The position numbers and the translations under genes are program-made. Positions 51,674 to 60,565 of a stretch of DNA of 64,000 bases are shown in pieces. The first letter of the stretch is position 1, and each line of letters opens with the position of its first letter. The notes beneath the pieces are model-generated. The model did no database searches. It had not been told where the DNA came from and worked only from the letters and a program-made list of their open reading frames with translations. This DNA comes from Mycobacterium sp. Aquia_216 (GTDB lineage: Bacteria; Actinomycetota; Actinomycetes; Mycobacteriales; Mycobacteriaceae), in NCBI RefSeq assembly GCF_026723865.1, contig NZ_CP113529.1, positions 930,001-994,000 of the forward strand, given 5' to 3'.

Positions 51674-54600
51674 ATGGACCGCCTGATCCAATACATCATG
51701 GATTTATTTGCCAACCCGGACGCGGCCCGCGCTTTCGTTTCGGGTCCCGGGCAGGCTATGACCGACGCCGGTCTGGTCAATGTGGCTCCGGAGGAGTTCT
51801 CCTCCGCGCTGGCCAGCGCCGTACCGGGTCTGCCACTTGGCCTGGGCGACCCGATCGGTGGGTTGCAGCAGGTGCTCACCGACCAGTACGGCTTCGCCCC
51901 CGATTATGGCGGCTATGACCAGGGCTATGGCGGCTATGACCCCGGGTACGCGGGGTACGACCCGGGCTACGGGTACGGACCCGGCCTTATCGACGCAGTT
52001 GCGCAGGACGCGGGCGCGCTGGTGGGTGACGCGGTTGCGCCGGTTGTCGACGGCGTCGGCGCCGCCCTCGGAGTGGGCGACGCCCTGGTGGGTGACGTGG
52101 CTGGCGGGCTCGTCGGCGCTGTCGACGCCGGACTGTACGGCGCTGGCTACGGCGGGTTCGGCTTTCAGCCCGGTTGGGGCGGATTCGGTCCGGGCACCGG
52201 TGGGTTTGGCCCCGGTTTCGCGCCTGGCTGGGGCGGCTTCCGTCCGGGTTGGGGTGAGCCAGGCTGGGGAGGACCCCACCATGGTTGGGGCGACGGGCGG
52301 CCTGGTTGGGGCGACGGACGGCCCGGTTGGGGCGACGGGCGGCCTGGTTGGGGCGACGGACGGCCCGGTTGGGGCGACGGGCGGCCCGGTTGGGGGCACG
52401 GCTGGGGCGACGGACGGCCTGGCGTAGGTGAATTCGGCCACGGCACCGGCTTTGGCGGCGGTTTCGGCGGCGAGTTCGGTCTGGGCGTCGGGATAAATGC
52501 GGGCTTGGGTCTTGGGGGTGGCTTTGGTGGACACACCGGCCTTGGTCTTGGCGGTGGCGGTCTGGCGGGCGTCGGTTTGGGTGCCCAGACCGGATTCGGC
52601 GGCCGCGCCGGTCTTGGTTTCGGCGGCGACGGCGGCGCTGGTCTTGGTGGTGGCTTTGGTGGACACACCGGTTTCGGTCTGGCCAGTGAAGTTGGCCTGG
52701 ACGGCCGTGCCGGTCTCGGCCTTGGTGGTGAGAGCGGTTTTGGCGGCCGTGCTGGTTTCGGTGAGGGTGTTGGGCTGCGGGCTGGTGGCGGAGTTGAAGG
52801 CGGCGCTGGGTTCGGAGGCGGCGCGGGTGCTGGCGGTGAGGATGGTCTCGGTGGTCGCGCTGGATTCGGTGCTGGCGCTGGTCTCAACGGCGAAGGCGGC
52901 TTTGGCGGAGGTGCAGCCTTGGGCGGCCACACCGCTGCTGGCCTGAGAGGTGAGGCCGGCAGCGGCTTTGCCGGCCAGGCTGGCGGCGGCTTTGGTGAGC
53001 ATGCTGGTGGCGGTTTCGGGGGCCGCGGGGGATTCGGTGCCGACGGTCAGGTTGGCGCCGGTGGCGGTTTTGGTGGCCAGGTTGGCGGCGGCGTTGGTGC
53101 TGGTAGCCAGGTCGGCGTTGGTAGCCAGGTCGGTGGTGGTTTCGGTGCTGGTGGTCAGGCGGGCTTGGGAGGCCAGGCTGCTGGTGGCTTTGCCGGCCAA
53201 GCTGGCGGTGGTTTCGGTGCTGGTGCTGGCGGTCAGGCTGGTGGCGGTTTCGGGGGCCGCGGGGGATTCGGTGCCGACGGTCAGGTTGGCGCCGGTGGCG
53301 GTTTTGGTGGCCAGGTTGGCGGCGGCGTTGGTGCTGGTAGCCAGGTCGGCGTTGGTAGCCAGGTCGGTGGTGGTTTCGGTGCTGGTGGTCAGGCGGGCTT
53401 GGGGGGCCAGGCTGCTGGTGGCTTTGCCGGCCAAGCTGGCGGTGGTTTCGGTGCTGGTGCTGGCGGTCAGGCTGGTGGCGGTTTCGGGGGCCGCGGGGGA
53501 TTCGGTGCCGACGGTCAGGTTGGCGCCGGTGGCGGTTTTGGTGGCCAGGTTGGCGGCGGCGTTGGTGCTGGTAGCCAGGTCGGCGTTGGTAGCCAGGTCG
53601 GTGGTGGTTTCGGTGCTGGTGGTCAGGCGGGCTTGGGGGGCCAGGCTGCCGGTGGCTTCGGCGGCCAGGCCGGTGGAGGGTTTGGCGGTCAAGCCGGCGG
53701 AGGTTTCGGCGCCGGTGCTGGTGGTCAGGCAGGTCTTGGCGGCCAAGCCGGCTTCGGAGGCCAGGCCGCTCTGGCGAGCCAGGCGAGTTTCGGTGCCGGC
53801 AGCCAGCCGGCCGGTGCCGGCAGCCAGCCGGCCGGTGCCGGCAGCCAGCCGGCCGGTGCCGGCAACGTCGGCGCATTCGCCGGCGCGGGGGGTAACGCCG
53901 CACTGGGCGCCGGCGCTAGCGGTCAGGCGGGGTTGATCGCTAGCGAGGGTGCTGCGCTGAACGGTGCCGCCACTCCTCATGTGGCAGGCCCGCTCGGGGG
54001 AGTCGGCGTCGGTGGTCAAGGCGGTGCCGCCGCAGCAGGTGGCGCTGGTCTTGGCGTCGGCGGCGAACGCAGCACCGGCATGTTGAGCGGCGAGGGTGGA
54101 CTGGGAGGCCACGCGACGCCGCAATCCTCGGCCGTTGCAGGCGGCGCAGGTTTGGGCAGCCACGCTGAAGCCGGCGGTGCAGGTTTGGGCGGCCACGCCG
54201 TTGCCGGCGGCGCTGGGGGGGTCGGCGTTGGCGGCGGCTTCCCGGCCGGTGGAGCTGGCGGCGGCATCAACACGGGTGCCAGCGGCGGTGCCCACGGCGG
54301 CATCCTCGGCCAAGAAGGCGCCACGCTGGGAGGCGGCGGCAGCGTCGCCGGCAACGGCGGCATCGGCGCTCAGCACGGTCCGACCGGACCGGCCGGACAG
54401 GGCCCGGTCATTCAGGGCGGCGGCGGTGCCGGAGGCGGCGTTGGTGGGCACGCGACGCCGCCGTCGAACCCCGGCTCTGGCCTGCACGGTGGGGGTTCGG
54501 GCGGTGCTGCCGGCCACGCCGGTGCGGGCGGACCGGTGATCCACGAGCCGGTGCAACAGGCCCCGGTTCAGCACTCGCCCGCGCCGGTGCAGCACTCGCC

Positions 54601-54814
54601 GGCCCCGGTCGAGCATGCGCCGATTCAGCACTCGCCGGCCCCGGTTCAGCATGCGCCCGCGCCGATTCAGCATGCGCCGGCTCCGGTCGAGCATGCCCCG
54701 GCCCCGCACAGTCCGTCGGTGTTCGAAGGCACTCCGCACGCGCCGGCCCCCGTGCACGCACCGGCGCCGGCGCCCCACCCGTCGCCCGCTCACGTCGGAG
54801 GTCCGCACGGGTAA
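51674..54814 (+). CDS. iniB: IniB, expanded Gly-rich repeat protein
   Basis: The 1046-aa protein starts at ATG 51674, after AAGGGG. The N-terminal module (MDRLIQYIMDLFANPDAARA, FVSGPGQAMTDAGLVNVAPE) is typical IniB. The rest is a glycine-rich repeat protein: WGDGRPG x5, GFGG/GAGG/GQAG units with three near-identical 78-aa blocks, SQPAGAG x3, then a His/Pro/Ala end with PAPVQHAPAP-type repeats. M. tuberculosis IniB is about 479 aa, so this one is doubled. It is induced by cell-wall inhibitors in M. tuberculosis; biochemical role unknown. No signal peptide is visible. Confidence 0.9.
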   Translation: MDRLIQYIMDLFANPDAARAFVSGPGQAMTDAGLVNVAPEEFSSALASAVPGLPLGLGDPIGGLQQVLTDQYGFAPDYGGYDQGYGGYDPGYAGYDPGYGYGPGLIDAVAQDAGALVGDAVAPVVDGVGAALGVGDALVGDVAGGLVGAVDAGLYGAGYGGFGFQPGWGGFGPGTGGFGPGFAPGWGGFRPGWGEPGWGGPHHGWGDGRPGWGDGRPGWGDGRPGWGDGRPGWGDGRPGWGHGWGDGRPGVGEFGHGTGFGGGFGGEFGLGVGINAGLGLGGGFGGHTGLGLGGGGLAGVGLGAQTGFGGRAGLGFGGDGGAGLGGGFGGHTGFGLASEVGLDGRAGLGLGGESGFGGRAGFGEGVGLRAGGGVEGGAGFGGGAGAGGEDGLGGRAGFGAGAGLNGEGGFGGGAALGGHTAAGLRGEAGSGFAGQAGGGFGEHAGGGFGGRGGFGADGQVGAGGGFGGQVGGGVGAGSQVGVGSQVGGGFGAGGQAGLGGQAAGGFAGQAGGGFGAGAGGQAGGGFGGRGGFGADGQVGAGGGFGGQVGGGVGAGSQVGVGSQVGGGFGAGGQAGLGGQAAGGFAGQAGGGFGAGAGGQAGGGFGGRGGFGADGQVGAGGGFGGQVGGGVGAGSQVGVGSQVGGGFGAGGQAGLGGQAAGGFGGQAGGGFGGQAGGGFGAGAGGQAGLGGQAGFGGQAALASQASFGAGSQPAGAGSQPAGAGSQPAGAGNVGAFAGAGGNAALGAGASGQAGLIASEGAALNGAATPHVAGPLGGVGVGGQGGAAAAGGAGLGVGGERSTGMLSGEGGLGGHATPQSSAVAGGAGLGSHAEAGGAGLGGHAVAGGAGGVGVGGGFPAGGAGGGINTGASGGAHGGILGQEGATLGGGGSVAGNGGIGAQHGPTGPAGQGPVIQGGGGAGGGVGGHATPPSNPGSGLHGGGSGGAAGHAGAGGPVIHEPVQQAPVQHSPAPVQHSPAPVEHAPIQHSPAPVQHAPAPIQHAPAPVEHAPAPHSPSVFEGTPHAPAPVHAPAPAPHPSPAHVGGPHG
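52283..52387 (+). repeat. Five 21-bp tandem repeats in iniB (WGDGRPG)
   Basis: Five copies of a 21-bp unit starting GGTTGGGGCGACGG encode GWGDGRP. Units alternate between GGGCGGCCT and GGACGGCCC endings, which suggests a 42-bp pair was copied as one block. Confidence 0.85.
53012..53649 (+). repeat. 234-bp tandem repeats in iniB
   Basis: Copies start at 53012, 53246 and 53480. The first two differ, by eye, at a single base (A at about 53170 against G at 53404). The third is identical to the second for 170 bp, then diverges from 53650. Each copy codes for 78 residues opening GGFGGRGGFGADGQVGAGGG. Confidence 0.88.
53792..53854 (+). repeat. Three 21-bp tandem repeats in iniB (SQPAGAG)
   Basis: The unit GGTGCCGGCAGCCAGCCGGC (+C) occurs three times in a row without change, coding GAGSQPA. 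Confidence 0.85.
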
Positions 54815-54826
54815 CGCGCGGACATA

Positions 54827-54864
54827 GCGAATCGGCGGGGATCTTTTGATCCCCGCCGATTCGC
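54827..54864 (+). terminator. 17-bp perfect hairpin between iniB and iniA, no U-tract
   Basis: GCGAATCGGCGGGGATC pairs perfectly with GATCCCCGCCGATTCGC around TTTT, 13 bp after the iniB stop and 22 bp before the first iniA start. The missing T-run suggests partial termination, RNA protection or a processing site that sets iniB above iniA-iniC. Confidence 0.65.
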
Positions 54865-54885
54865 GCGCATACCGTAATCGCAGAT

Positions 54886-56748
54886 GTGAGAAAGTGGGGA
54901 CGTGCGGTGACTCAACCCAGTGATCCGAGACGGGTCAGCGTGATCGTCGAGCTGATCGACCACACCATTGCTATCGCCGAACTCAACGAACGCAATGACC
55001 TCGTGCAGCGACTAGCACGCGCCCGTGAGCGCATCACCGACCCGCAGATCCGCGTCGTGATCGCCGGACAGCTCAAACAGGGCAAGAGTCAACTGCTCAA
55101 CTCGCTGCTCAACCTGCCGGTGGCGCGGGTAGGCGACGACGAGGCCACCGTGGTCGTCACCGTTGTCAGCCACGGCGACCCGCCGTCGGCCCGGCTGATC
55201 GTGGCCGCCGGCCCCGACGGTGAATCCATGCCAGTCGACATCCCGATCGACGACATCAACACCGACCTGCGACGAGCGCCGCAAGCCGGCAGCCGTGAAG
55301 TCTTGCGCGTCGAGATCGCTGCACCCAGCCCGCTACTGCAGGGCGGGCTGGCGTTCATCGACACCCCGGGCGTGGGTGGCCACGGGCAGCCGCACTTGTC
55401 GGCGACGCTCGGACTGCTGCCCAACGCGGACGCGCTGATCATGGTCAGCGACACCAGCCAGGAACTGACCGAACCGGAGATGTGGTTCCTCCGGCAGGCC
55501 CACCGGATCTGCCCCGTCGGGGTGCTGGCGGCCACCAAGACCGACCTCTATCCGCACTGGCGCGACGTCGTCGCCGCCAACACCGCGCACCTGCAGCGCG
55601 CCGGCGTGCCGATACCGATCCTGCCGGTCTCGTCGCTGCTGCGCAGCCACGCCGTCACACAGAACGACACCGAACTCAACGAGGAATCGAACTTCCCGGC
55701 GATCGTCAAATTCCTCAGCGAGAAGGTGCTTTCCCGCGAGACCGACCGGGTGCGCGACCAGGTCTTACGCGATATCCGTTCGGCTGCAGAGCAATTGACA
55801 ATGTCTGCGGGTTCAGAACTCGCGGTCGTCAACGATCCGGGGCTGCGTGACCGGCTTGGCGACGACCTGGAGCGGCGCAAGCGTGACGCGCTGGACGCGC
55901 TGGAGCGGACCGCACTGTGGCAGCAGGTGCTCAACGATGGATTCACCGACCTGAGCACCGATGTCGACCACGACATGCGGGCCCGATTCCGCGCGCTCAC
56001 CGAGGACATCGAGCGCCAGATCGACTCGTGCGACCCGACCCGGCATTGGGCCGAGATCGGCAGTGACGTCGAGGAAGCGGTCGCGACCGCCGTCGGGGAC
56101 AACTTCGTGTGGGCCTACCAGCGCGCCGAGCAGCTGGCCGACGACGTAGCCCGTTCGTTCGCCGCGGCGGGGCTGGATTCGGTGCTGACTCCCGAGCTGA
56201 GTCAACGCGCGATGGGCGAGGACTTCGGCCAGCTCAAGTCGATTTCCGAGCTGGAGTCCAAGCCGGCCGGCAAGGGCCAGAAAGCGGTCAGCGGGCTGCG
56301 CGGTTCGTACGGAGGCGTGGTGATGATCGGCATGTTGTCCTCGGTAGCGGGGCTGGGCCTGTTCAACCCGCTGTCGGTGGGCGCCGGGCTGATCCTGGGC
56401 CGCATGGCCTACAAGGAGGACAAGGAGAACCGGTTGCTGCGGGCCCGCGCCGAGGCCAAGACGAATGTACGGCGCTTTGTCGACGACATCTCGTTCGTGG
56501 TCGGTAAGGAATCTCGCGACCGACTCAAGATCATCCACCGCACGCTGCGCGACCACTACCGCGACATCGCCAACGAGATCTCCCGTTCGCTCAACGAATC
56601 GCTGCAGTCCATCATCGCCGCGGCGCACGTGGAGGAAGCGGAGCGCGACAACAAGGTCCGTGAACTCGAGCGGCAGTTGAATATCCTGAACCAGGTCACC
56701 GACAATGTGGACAAACTGACGCCACAGGTGACCGTAGGACGGGTGTGA
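54886..56748 (+). CDS. iniA: IniA, dynamin-like GTPase
   Basis: The 620-aa protein has a dynamin-like GTPase domain: G1 loop GQLKQGKS (61-68), G3 DTPGVGG near 158 and G4 TKTD near 217. Helical stalk regions follow, with a hydrophobic paired segment at about 475-505 (GGVVMIGMLSSVAGLGLFNP), then a C-terminal coiled coil. IniA of mycobacteria is structurally a bacterial dynamin-like protein that can remodel membranes and is induced by isoniazid and ethambutol. Start GTG 54886; GTG 54907 (VTQPSDPRR), with AGTGGGGA upstream, is equally likely. Its stop overlaps iniC by 4 bp. Confidence 0.95.
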   Translation: MRKWGRAVTQPSDPRRVSVIVELIDHTIAIAELNERNDLVQRLARARERITDPQIRVVIAGQLKQGKSQLLNSLLNLPVARVGDDEATVVVTVVSHGDPPSARLIVAAGPDGESMPVDIPIDDINTDLRRAPQAGSREVLRVEIAAPSPLLQGGLAFIDTPGVGGHGQPHLSATLGLLPNADALIMVSDTSQELTEPEMWFLRQAHRICPVGVLAATKTDLYPHWRDVVAANTAHLQRAGVPIPILPVSSLLRSHAVTQNDTELNEESNFPAIVKFLSEKVLSRETDRVRDQVLRDIRSAAEQLTMSAGSELAVVNDPGLRDRLGDDLERRKRDALDALERTALWQQVLNDGFTDLSTDVDHDMRARFRALTEDIERQIDSCDPTRHWAEIGSDVEEAVATAVGDNFVWAYQRAEQLADDVARSFAAAGLDSVLTPELSQRAMGEDFGQLKSISELESKPAGKGQKAVSGLRGSYGGVVMIGMLSSVAGLGLFNPLSVGAGLILGRMAYKEDKENRLLRARAEAKTNVRRFVDDISFVVGKESRDRLKIIHRTLRDHYRDIANEISRSLNESLQSIIAAAHVEEAERDNKVRELERQLNILNQVTDNVDKLTPQVTVGRV

Positions 56749-58268
56749 GCACTAGCGATCGAGTCCGTGCGATTTTGGGCGGGACCATCCAGGCCTACCG
56801 CAGTGAGCCGGCGTACCGGCAGCGGCCCGAGGTTTTCTACGAACTGGACCGCATCGGCGCACGGCTGAACGAACCGATCCGCATCGCCCTGGCCGGCACG
56901 CTGAAGGCCGGAAAGTCCACTCTGCTCAACGCATTGGTCGGCCAAGACATCGCCCCGACCGACGCCACCGAGGCCACCCGGATCGTGACCTGGTTCCGGC
57001 ACGGGCCCACCCCAAAGGTCACCGCAAACCATTGGGGCGGAAGGCATTCCAATGTACCGATCAATCACGGATCCGGGCTGACGTTCGACTTCCGGATGCT
57101 CAACCCCGCCGACGTGGCCGACCTGGACGTCGAATGGCCGGCCGAAGAGCTAGCCGATACCACCATCATCGACACCCCGGGAACGTCGTCGTTGACGCGT
57201 GAGGCCTCCGAGCGCACCCTGCGGCTGCTGGTACCCCCCGACGGGGTGCCGCGGGTGGACGCGGTGGTGTTCCTGCTGCGTACCCTCAACGCCGCAGATA
57301 TCGCTTTGCTCAAACAGATTGGGCAACTCGTCGGCGGGTCCGCGGGCGCACTGGGCATCATCGGCGTGGCATCACGGGCCGACGAGATCGGAGCGGGCCG
57401 GATCGACGCGATGCTCTCGGCGGCCGACGTGGCGCAGCGATTCACCAAGGAGATGAATCAGACGGGGATCTGCCAAGCGGTGGTGCCGGTATCGGGGTTG
57501 CTGGCGCTGACCGCCCGCACGCTGCGCCAAAGTGAGTTCATCGCACTGCAGAAGCTCGCCGGGGCAGACAAGGCCGAACTCAGCAAGGCCATGCTGAGTG
57601 TCGACCGCTTCGTCCGGGTCGACAGTCCGCTGCCCGTCGACGCGGTGACCCGCGCCCAATTGCTGGACCGGTTCGGCATGTTCGGCCTGCGGATCTCGCT
57701 CGCCGTGCTGGCCGCCGGAGTCGCCGACGCGGCCGGTCTGGCGGACGAATTGCTGGAGCGCAGCGGTCTGGTGGCGCTGCGTGAGGTCATCGATCAGCAA
57801 TTCGCGCAGCGCTCCGACATGCTCAAGGCGCACACCGCGCTGGTGTCGTTGCGCAGGTTCGTGGAGGTTTTCCCGATCGTCGCGACGCCCTACGTCATTG
57901 CCGATATCGACCCGCTGCTGGCCGACACCAACGCATTCGAGGAGCTTCGGCTGCTCAGTCAATTATCTTCTCGTCCAACGACATTGAACCCTGAAGAAAT
58001 CGCGTCACTGCGCCGCATCATCGGCGGGTCGGGCACCCGGGCTGCGAGCCGGCTGGGTCTGGATCCCCAGGATCGCAACGCCGACTCCCGCGAGGGCCCG
58101 CGGGCCGCATTCGCCGCGGCGCAACGCTGGCGCCGCCGGGCCGAGCATCCGCTCAACGACCCATTCACCACTAAGGCTTGCCGTGCCGCGGTGCGCAGCG
58201 CCGAGGCGATGGTGGCCGACTTCGCCGCACGCGGATACGACATGTCTGACGTCCAGCCGCGTCAGTAG
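56745..58268 (+). CDS. iniC: IniC, dynamin-like GTPase partner
   Basis: The 507-aa protein starts at GTG 56745, inside the iniA stop (GTGA overlap), so translation is coupled. Motifs are G1 GTLKAGKS (51-58), G3 IIDTPGTSSLTREAS near 142, and ASRADEIG as the G4-like site. No membrane segment as clear as that of IniA is seen. It probably acts with IniA. At its 3' end the last 7 bp overlap the convergent Hsp70-like gene. Confidence 0.94.
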   Translation: MSTSDRVRAILGGTIQAYRSEPAYRQRPEVFYELDRIGARLNEPIRIALAGTLKAGKSTLLNALVGQDIAPTDATEATRIVTWFRHGPTPKVTANHWGGRHSNVPINHGSGLTFDFRMLNPADVADLDVEWPAEELADTTIIDTPGTSSLTREASERTLRLLVPPDGVPRVDAVVFLLRTLNAADIALLKQIGQLVGGSAGALGIIGVASRADEIGAGRIDAMLSAADVAQRFTKEMNQTGICQAVVPVSGLLALTARTLRQSEFIALQKLAGADKAELSKAMLSVDRFVRVDSPLPVDAVTRAQLLDRFGMFGLRISLAVLAAGVADAAGLADELLERSGLVALREVIDQQFAQRSDMLKAHTALVSLRRFVEVFPIVATPYVIADIDPLLADTNAFEELRLLSQLSSRPTTLNPEEIASLRRIIGGSGTRAASRLGLDPQDRNADSREGPRAAFAAAQRWRRRAEHPLNDPFTTKACRAAVRSAEAMVADFAARGYDMSDVQPRQ

Positions 58269-59920
58269 CGCCGCCACGGCCAGTGTCGCTCTCGGGTGGG
58301 CGGTATCGGCGGCGTGAAGGTGTCGGTGGTCGGCGGTGGGACCGTCGTCGTCGGTGCGGGCGGCGGCTGATAGGTCGTGGTGGGCGCCTCGGTCGGCGGC
58401 GGGGGCGCCTCGGTAGTGGTCGTCGTCGACGGGGGCGGCGGTGGCGGGGTCGTCGTGGTGGGGCTGGTGTTCGACTCGGTGATGGTCACCGTTTGCTCAG
58501 GCGGAGGGGCCGTCGGTTGAGTCGGCGGGTTCTGGACCGGCCCGGGGTTCTCCTCGCCCAGCGTCAATGCCAGCACCACGGCCACCAGTATGGCAACTCC
58601 CGCGGCGACCAGGCTCAATACCACGGCGGTGCGCTTGTACCAGGGCGGCGGCGCACCGTAAGGATCGTCGTCCGCGTCGTCGAATTCCATTGCGTCGCGG
58701 ACATATTGGCCGCTGTGTTCGGGGCCCGTGTAGGGGACGGGATCGTCCTCCTCTTCGTCCTCTGACCACGCCAGGGGCCCCTCTTCTTCGACCGGGGCGC
58801 CCGGGAGGATTTGCGTCATGTCGGCCGGCGCCACGCTCGCCAATTGCGTCGGGTTCTCGATGGGGGGACTCGCCACGGCGCTCGACGCGGGCTGCTGACC
58901 GGACGCAGGTTGCCGTTGACCGATGGTGGCCGCGCCGATTGCGGCACTGAACGCAGGTTGTGCTGCGGTGTGGATCGGCACCCCAAGGCGTTCGGAGAGT
59001 CGGATGCCGAGCAGCGGGATGACGGCGCCGCCGCCGACCGTGGCCACGGCGGCCAAGTTCGGAATCTCGTTGCGTAGCAAGATATTTTCGACGCCTGTGA
59101 CGAATTCGTCCAACGGTCCGGAGAGTAGCTCCTCGAATTCGTTGCGGGACAACTCGACATCCTCGCCGGTAATCGCCGGGAGCGTGGTCACCGTCGCGGT
59201 CGACAGGTCCTCCTTGGCGCGCCGGCATTGGTCGAGCAGACGGGCCAGTGACCCCATCCGCGTCGTGCTGGCCACGCCGCCGCTGCTGTCGCTCGGAATG
59301 CTTTCGCGCAGGCGGTCGAGAATGAGCTGATCGATCGCGTCGCCGGAGAAATCGCGATCCCGAACCGACGGCCCGATCTGTGCCAAGCCCGCCCCCGCGT
59401 CGCTCAGTGTCACGGTGGTGCCGCTGGCGCCGAAGTCGCACAGTGCGACGACGCCTTCCGTCGGGAAGTCCGGTTCGGCGCGCAGCGCGGTGAGCGCGGC
59501 GGTGGCATCGGAGACCAGCGTCGGCGGGACGCCGCCGGGCGCCAAACCCGGTTGGGCGAAAAACTCCTCGCGCAGCGCCGCGGACTGCTCCGGCGACCAA
59601 TACGCGGGTACAGCGATCGTGACCGGCGTTCCGTAGTCGACAGCGCGTGCCATCGCCTCGAGCGCTTCGACGGTCAGCGCGTCCCCGAGGTACTTGGTCC
59701 CGTCGGATGCGACCAATGGCGTACGGTCGCCGACCCGTTCGACGAATCCCCGCATCACGAGGCCGGTTTCAGCGGGATCCGGATTTTCCTCCGGGAGGCC
59801 GACTTCGGATGGCCGCTGGTCGAAGAGGGTCAACACGGATTTGCGAGTCACCGGATCGCGATCGGCGCGCGCCGCGACCAGGTTGGCTACCCCGATCGAC
59901 AACCCGAGCGACTCGCTCAT
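58262..59920 (-). CDS. Membrane-anchored Hsp70-like protein, second copy
   Basis: The 552-aa protein is a paralogue of the Rv0312-like gene: LGLSIGVANLVAARADRDPV (phosphate-1, with Ser for Asp and V-A for T-T), VALCDFGASGTTVTLSDAG (phosphate-2, middle G to A) and VATVGGGAVIPLLGIRLSE (adenosine). The membrane helix is at about 428-450 (AVVLSLVAAGVAILVAVVLA), then a Thr/Pro tail ending in RERHWPWRR. Substitutions suggest weak or no ATP hydrolysis. It is the last gene of an apparent minus-strand operon with the two small membrane proteins and lies next to iniC. Confidence 0.83.
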   Translation of the reverse strand: MSESLGLSIGVANLVAARADRDPVTRKSVLTLFDQRPSEVGLPEENPDPAETGLVMRGFVERVGDRTPLVASDGTKYLGDALTVEALEAMARAVDYGTPVTIAVPAYWSPEQSAALREEFFAQPGLAPGGVPPTLVSDATAALTALRAEPDFPTEGVVALCDFGASGTTVTLSDAGAGLAQIGPSVRDRDFSGDAIDQLILDRLRESIPSDSSGGVASTTRMGSLARLLDQCRRAKEDLSTATVTTLPAITGEDVELSRNEFEELLSGPLDEFVTGVENILLRNEIPNLAAVATVGGGAVIPLLGIRLSERLGVPIHTAAQPAFSAAIGAATIGQRQPASGQQPASSAVASPPIENPTQLASVAPADMTQILPGAPVEEEGPLAWSEDEEEDDPVPYTGPEHSGQYVRDAMEFDDADDDPYGAPPPWYKRTAVVLSLVAAGVAILVAVVLALTLGEENPGPVQNPPTQPTAPPPEQTVTITESNTSPTTTTPPPPPPSTTTTTEAPPPPTEAPTTTYQPPPAPTTTVPPPTTDTFTPPIPPTRERHWPWRRY

Positions 59921-59988
59921 CTGGTGTACCCCTGTGTTTTGTCGTAATTGTGGCTGTGGGTTCCCGCGAGTCTAAGTGGAAGCCCTTT

Positions 59989-60468
59989 TCACAGGCCCGG
60001 CGGCAACGTGATCTCCGTCGGTAGCCCGGGCAGCTCGGGCAGCGTGATCACCGACGGCAGTTGCGGCAACGGGTACGCCCCGCCCGACGAGGTGGTCGGC
60101 GTCGTCGACGGGAGCGTGTCCTCGGTGGATGCCGTCGGAGGCTCGGTGGTGGTCGTTTGCTCACTCGATGGCGTTGGCGTCACACTCGCGGTACTCGACG
60201 GCCGGGTCGTCGTCGTGGTGGCGGTCACGGGGGTGGTGCTGGGTGCCGGCTCCTGCGGCGGGGCGCCGTGCGCGAGCTGGATGATGCCCCAGACGATCAG
60301 CGCGATCAGAATCGCGATCAGGATGCCCCACCCGACCAAGGCAACCGGTTTGCGCCAACCGGGAATCGGGTCGTCGGGCTCGGGATCCGCGCTGCCGTAC
60401 TCGTCGTCGTAATAGATGTAGACGGTCGGGTCATCGACGCCATAGTCCGCCGGCGCGTGCCTTGCCAT
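59989..60468 (-). CDS. Small single-pass membrane protein with Thr/Pro tail, paralogue A
   Basis: The 159-aa protein starts at ATG 60468 (MARHAPADYGVDDPT). It has an acidic cytoplasmic part (VYIYYDDEYGSADPEPDDP), a membrane helix at about 45-67 (VALVGWGILIAILIALIVWG), and a Thr/Ser/Pro tail of 90 residues, likely outside. It shares P-V-x-L-x-G-W-G-x-x-I-x-I-L-I-A-L-I and G-I-I-Q-L with the upstream neighbour. It lies 68 bp before the Hsp70-like gene on the same strand. Function unknown. Confidence 0.7.
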   Translation of the reverse strand: MARHAPADYGVDDPTVYIYYDDEYGSADPEPDDPIPGWRKPVALVGWGILIAILIALIVWGIIQLAHGAPPQEPAPSTTPVTATTTTTRPSSTASVTPTPSSEQTTTTEPPTASTEDTLPSTTPTTSSGGAYPLPQLPSVITLPELPGLPTEITLPPGL

Positions 60469-60565
60469 GGTCGCCGAGACTAGCCGGAAGAGTTCCGCGG
60501 GCGCGGACCCCACGCGCGCAGCTTCCGATCGGCCGTCAAACGTTGACCTAATTGAAACCAAGTTG

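Noticed and set aside
52283..53854. CRISPR-like regular repeats
   Set aside because: The repeats are in frame, coding, without unique spacers, and lie within iniB.
51704..54808. A 1034-aa open frame on the strand opposite iniB
   Set aside because: It mirrors the Gly-rich repeats as Thr/Ala/Ser repeats, has no family resemblance and no ribosome site, and is expected from high-GC codon bias opposite repeats.
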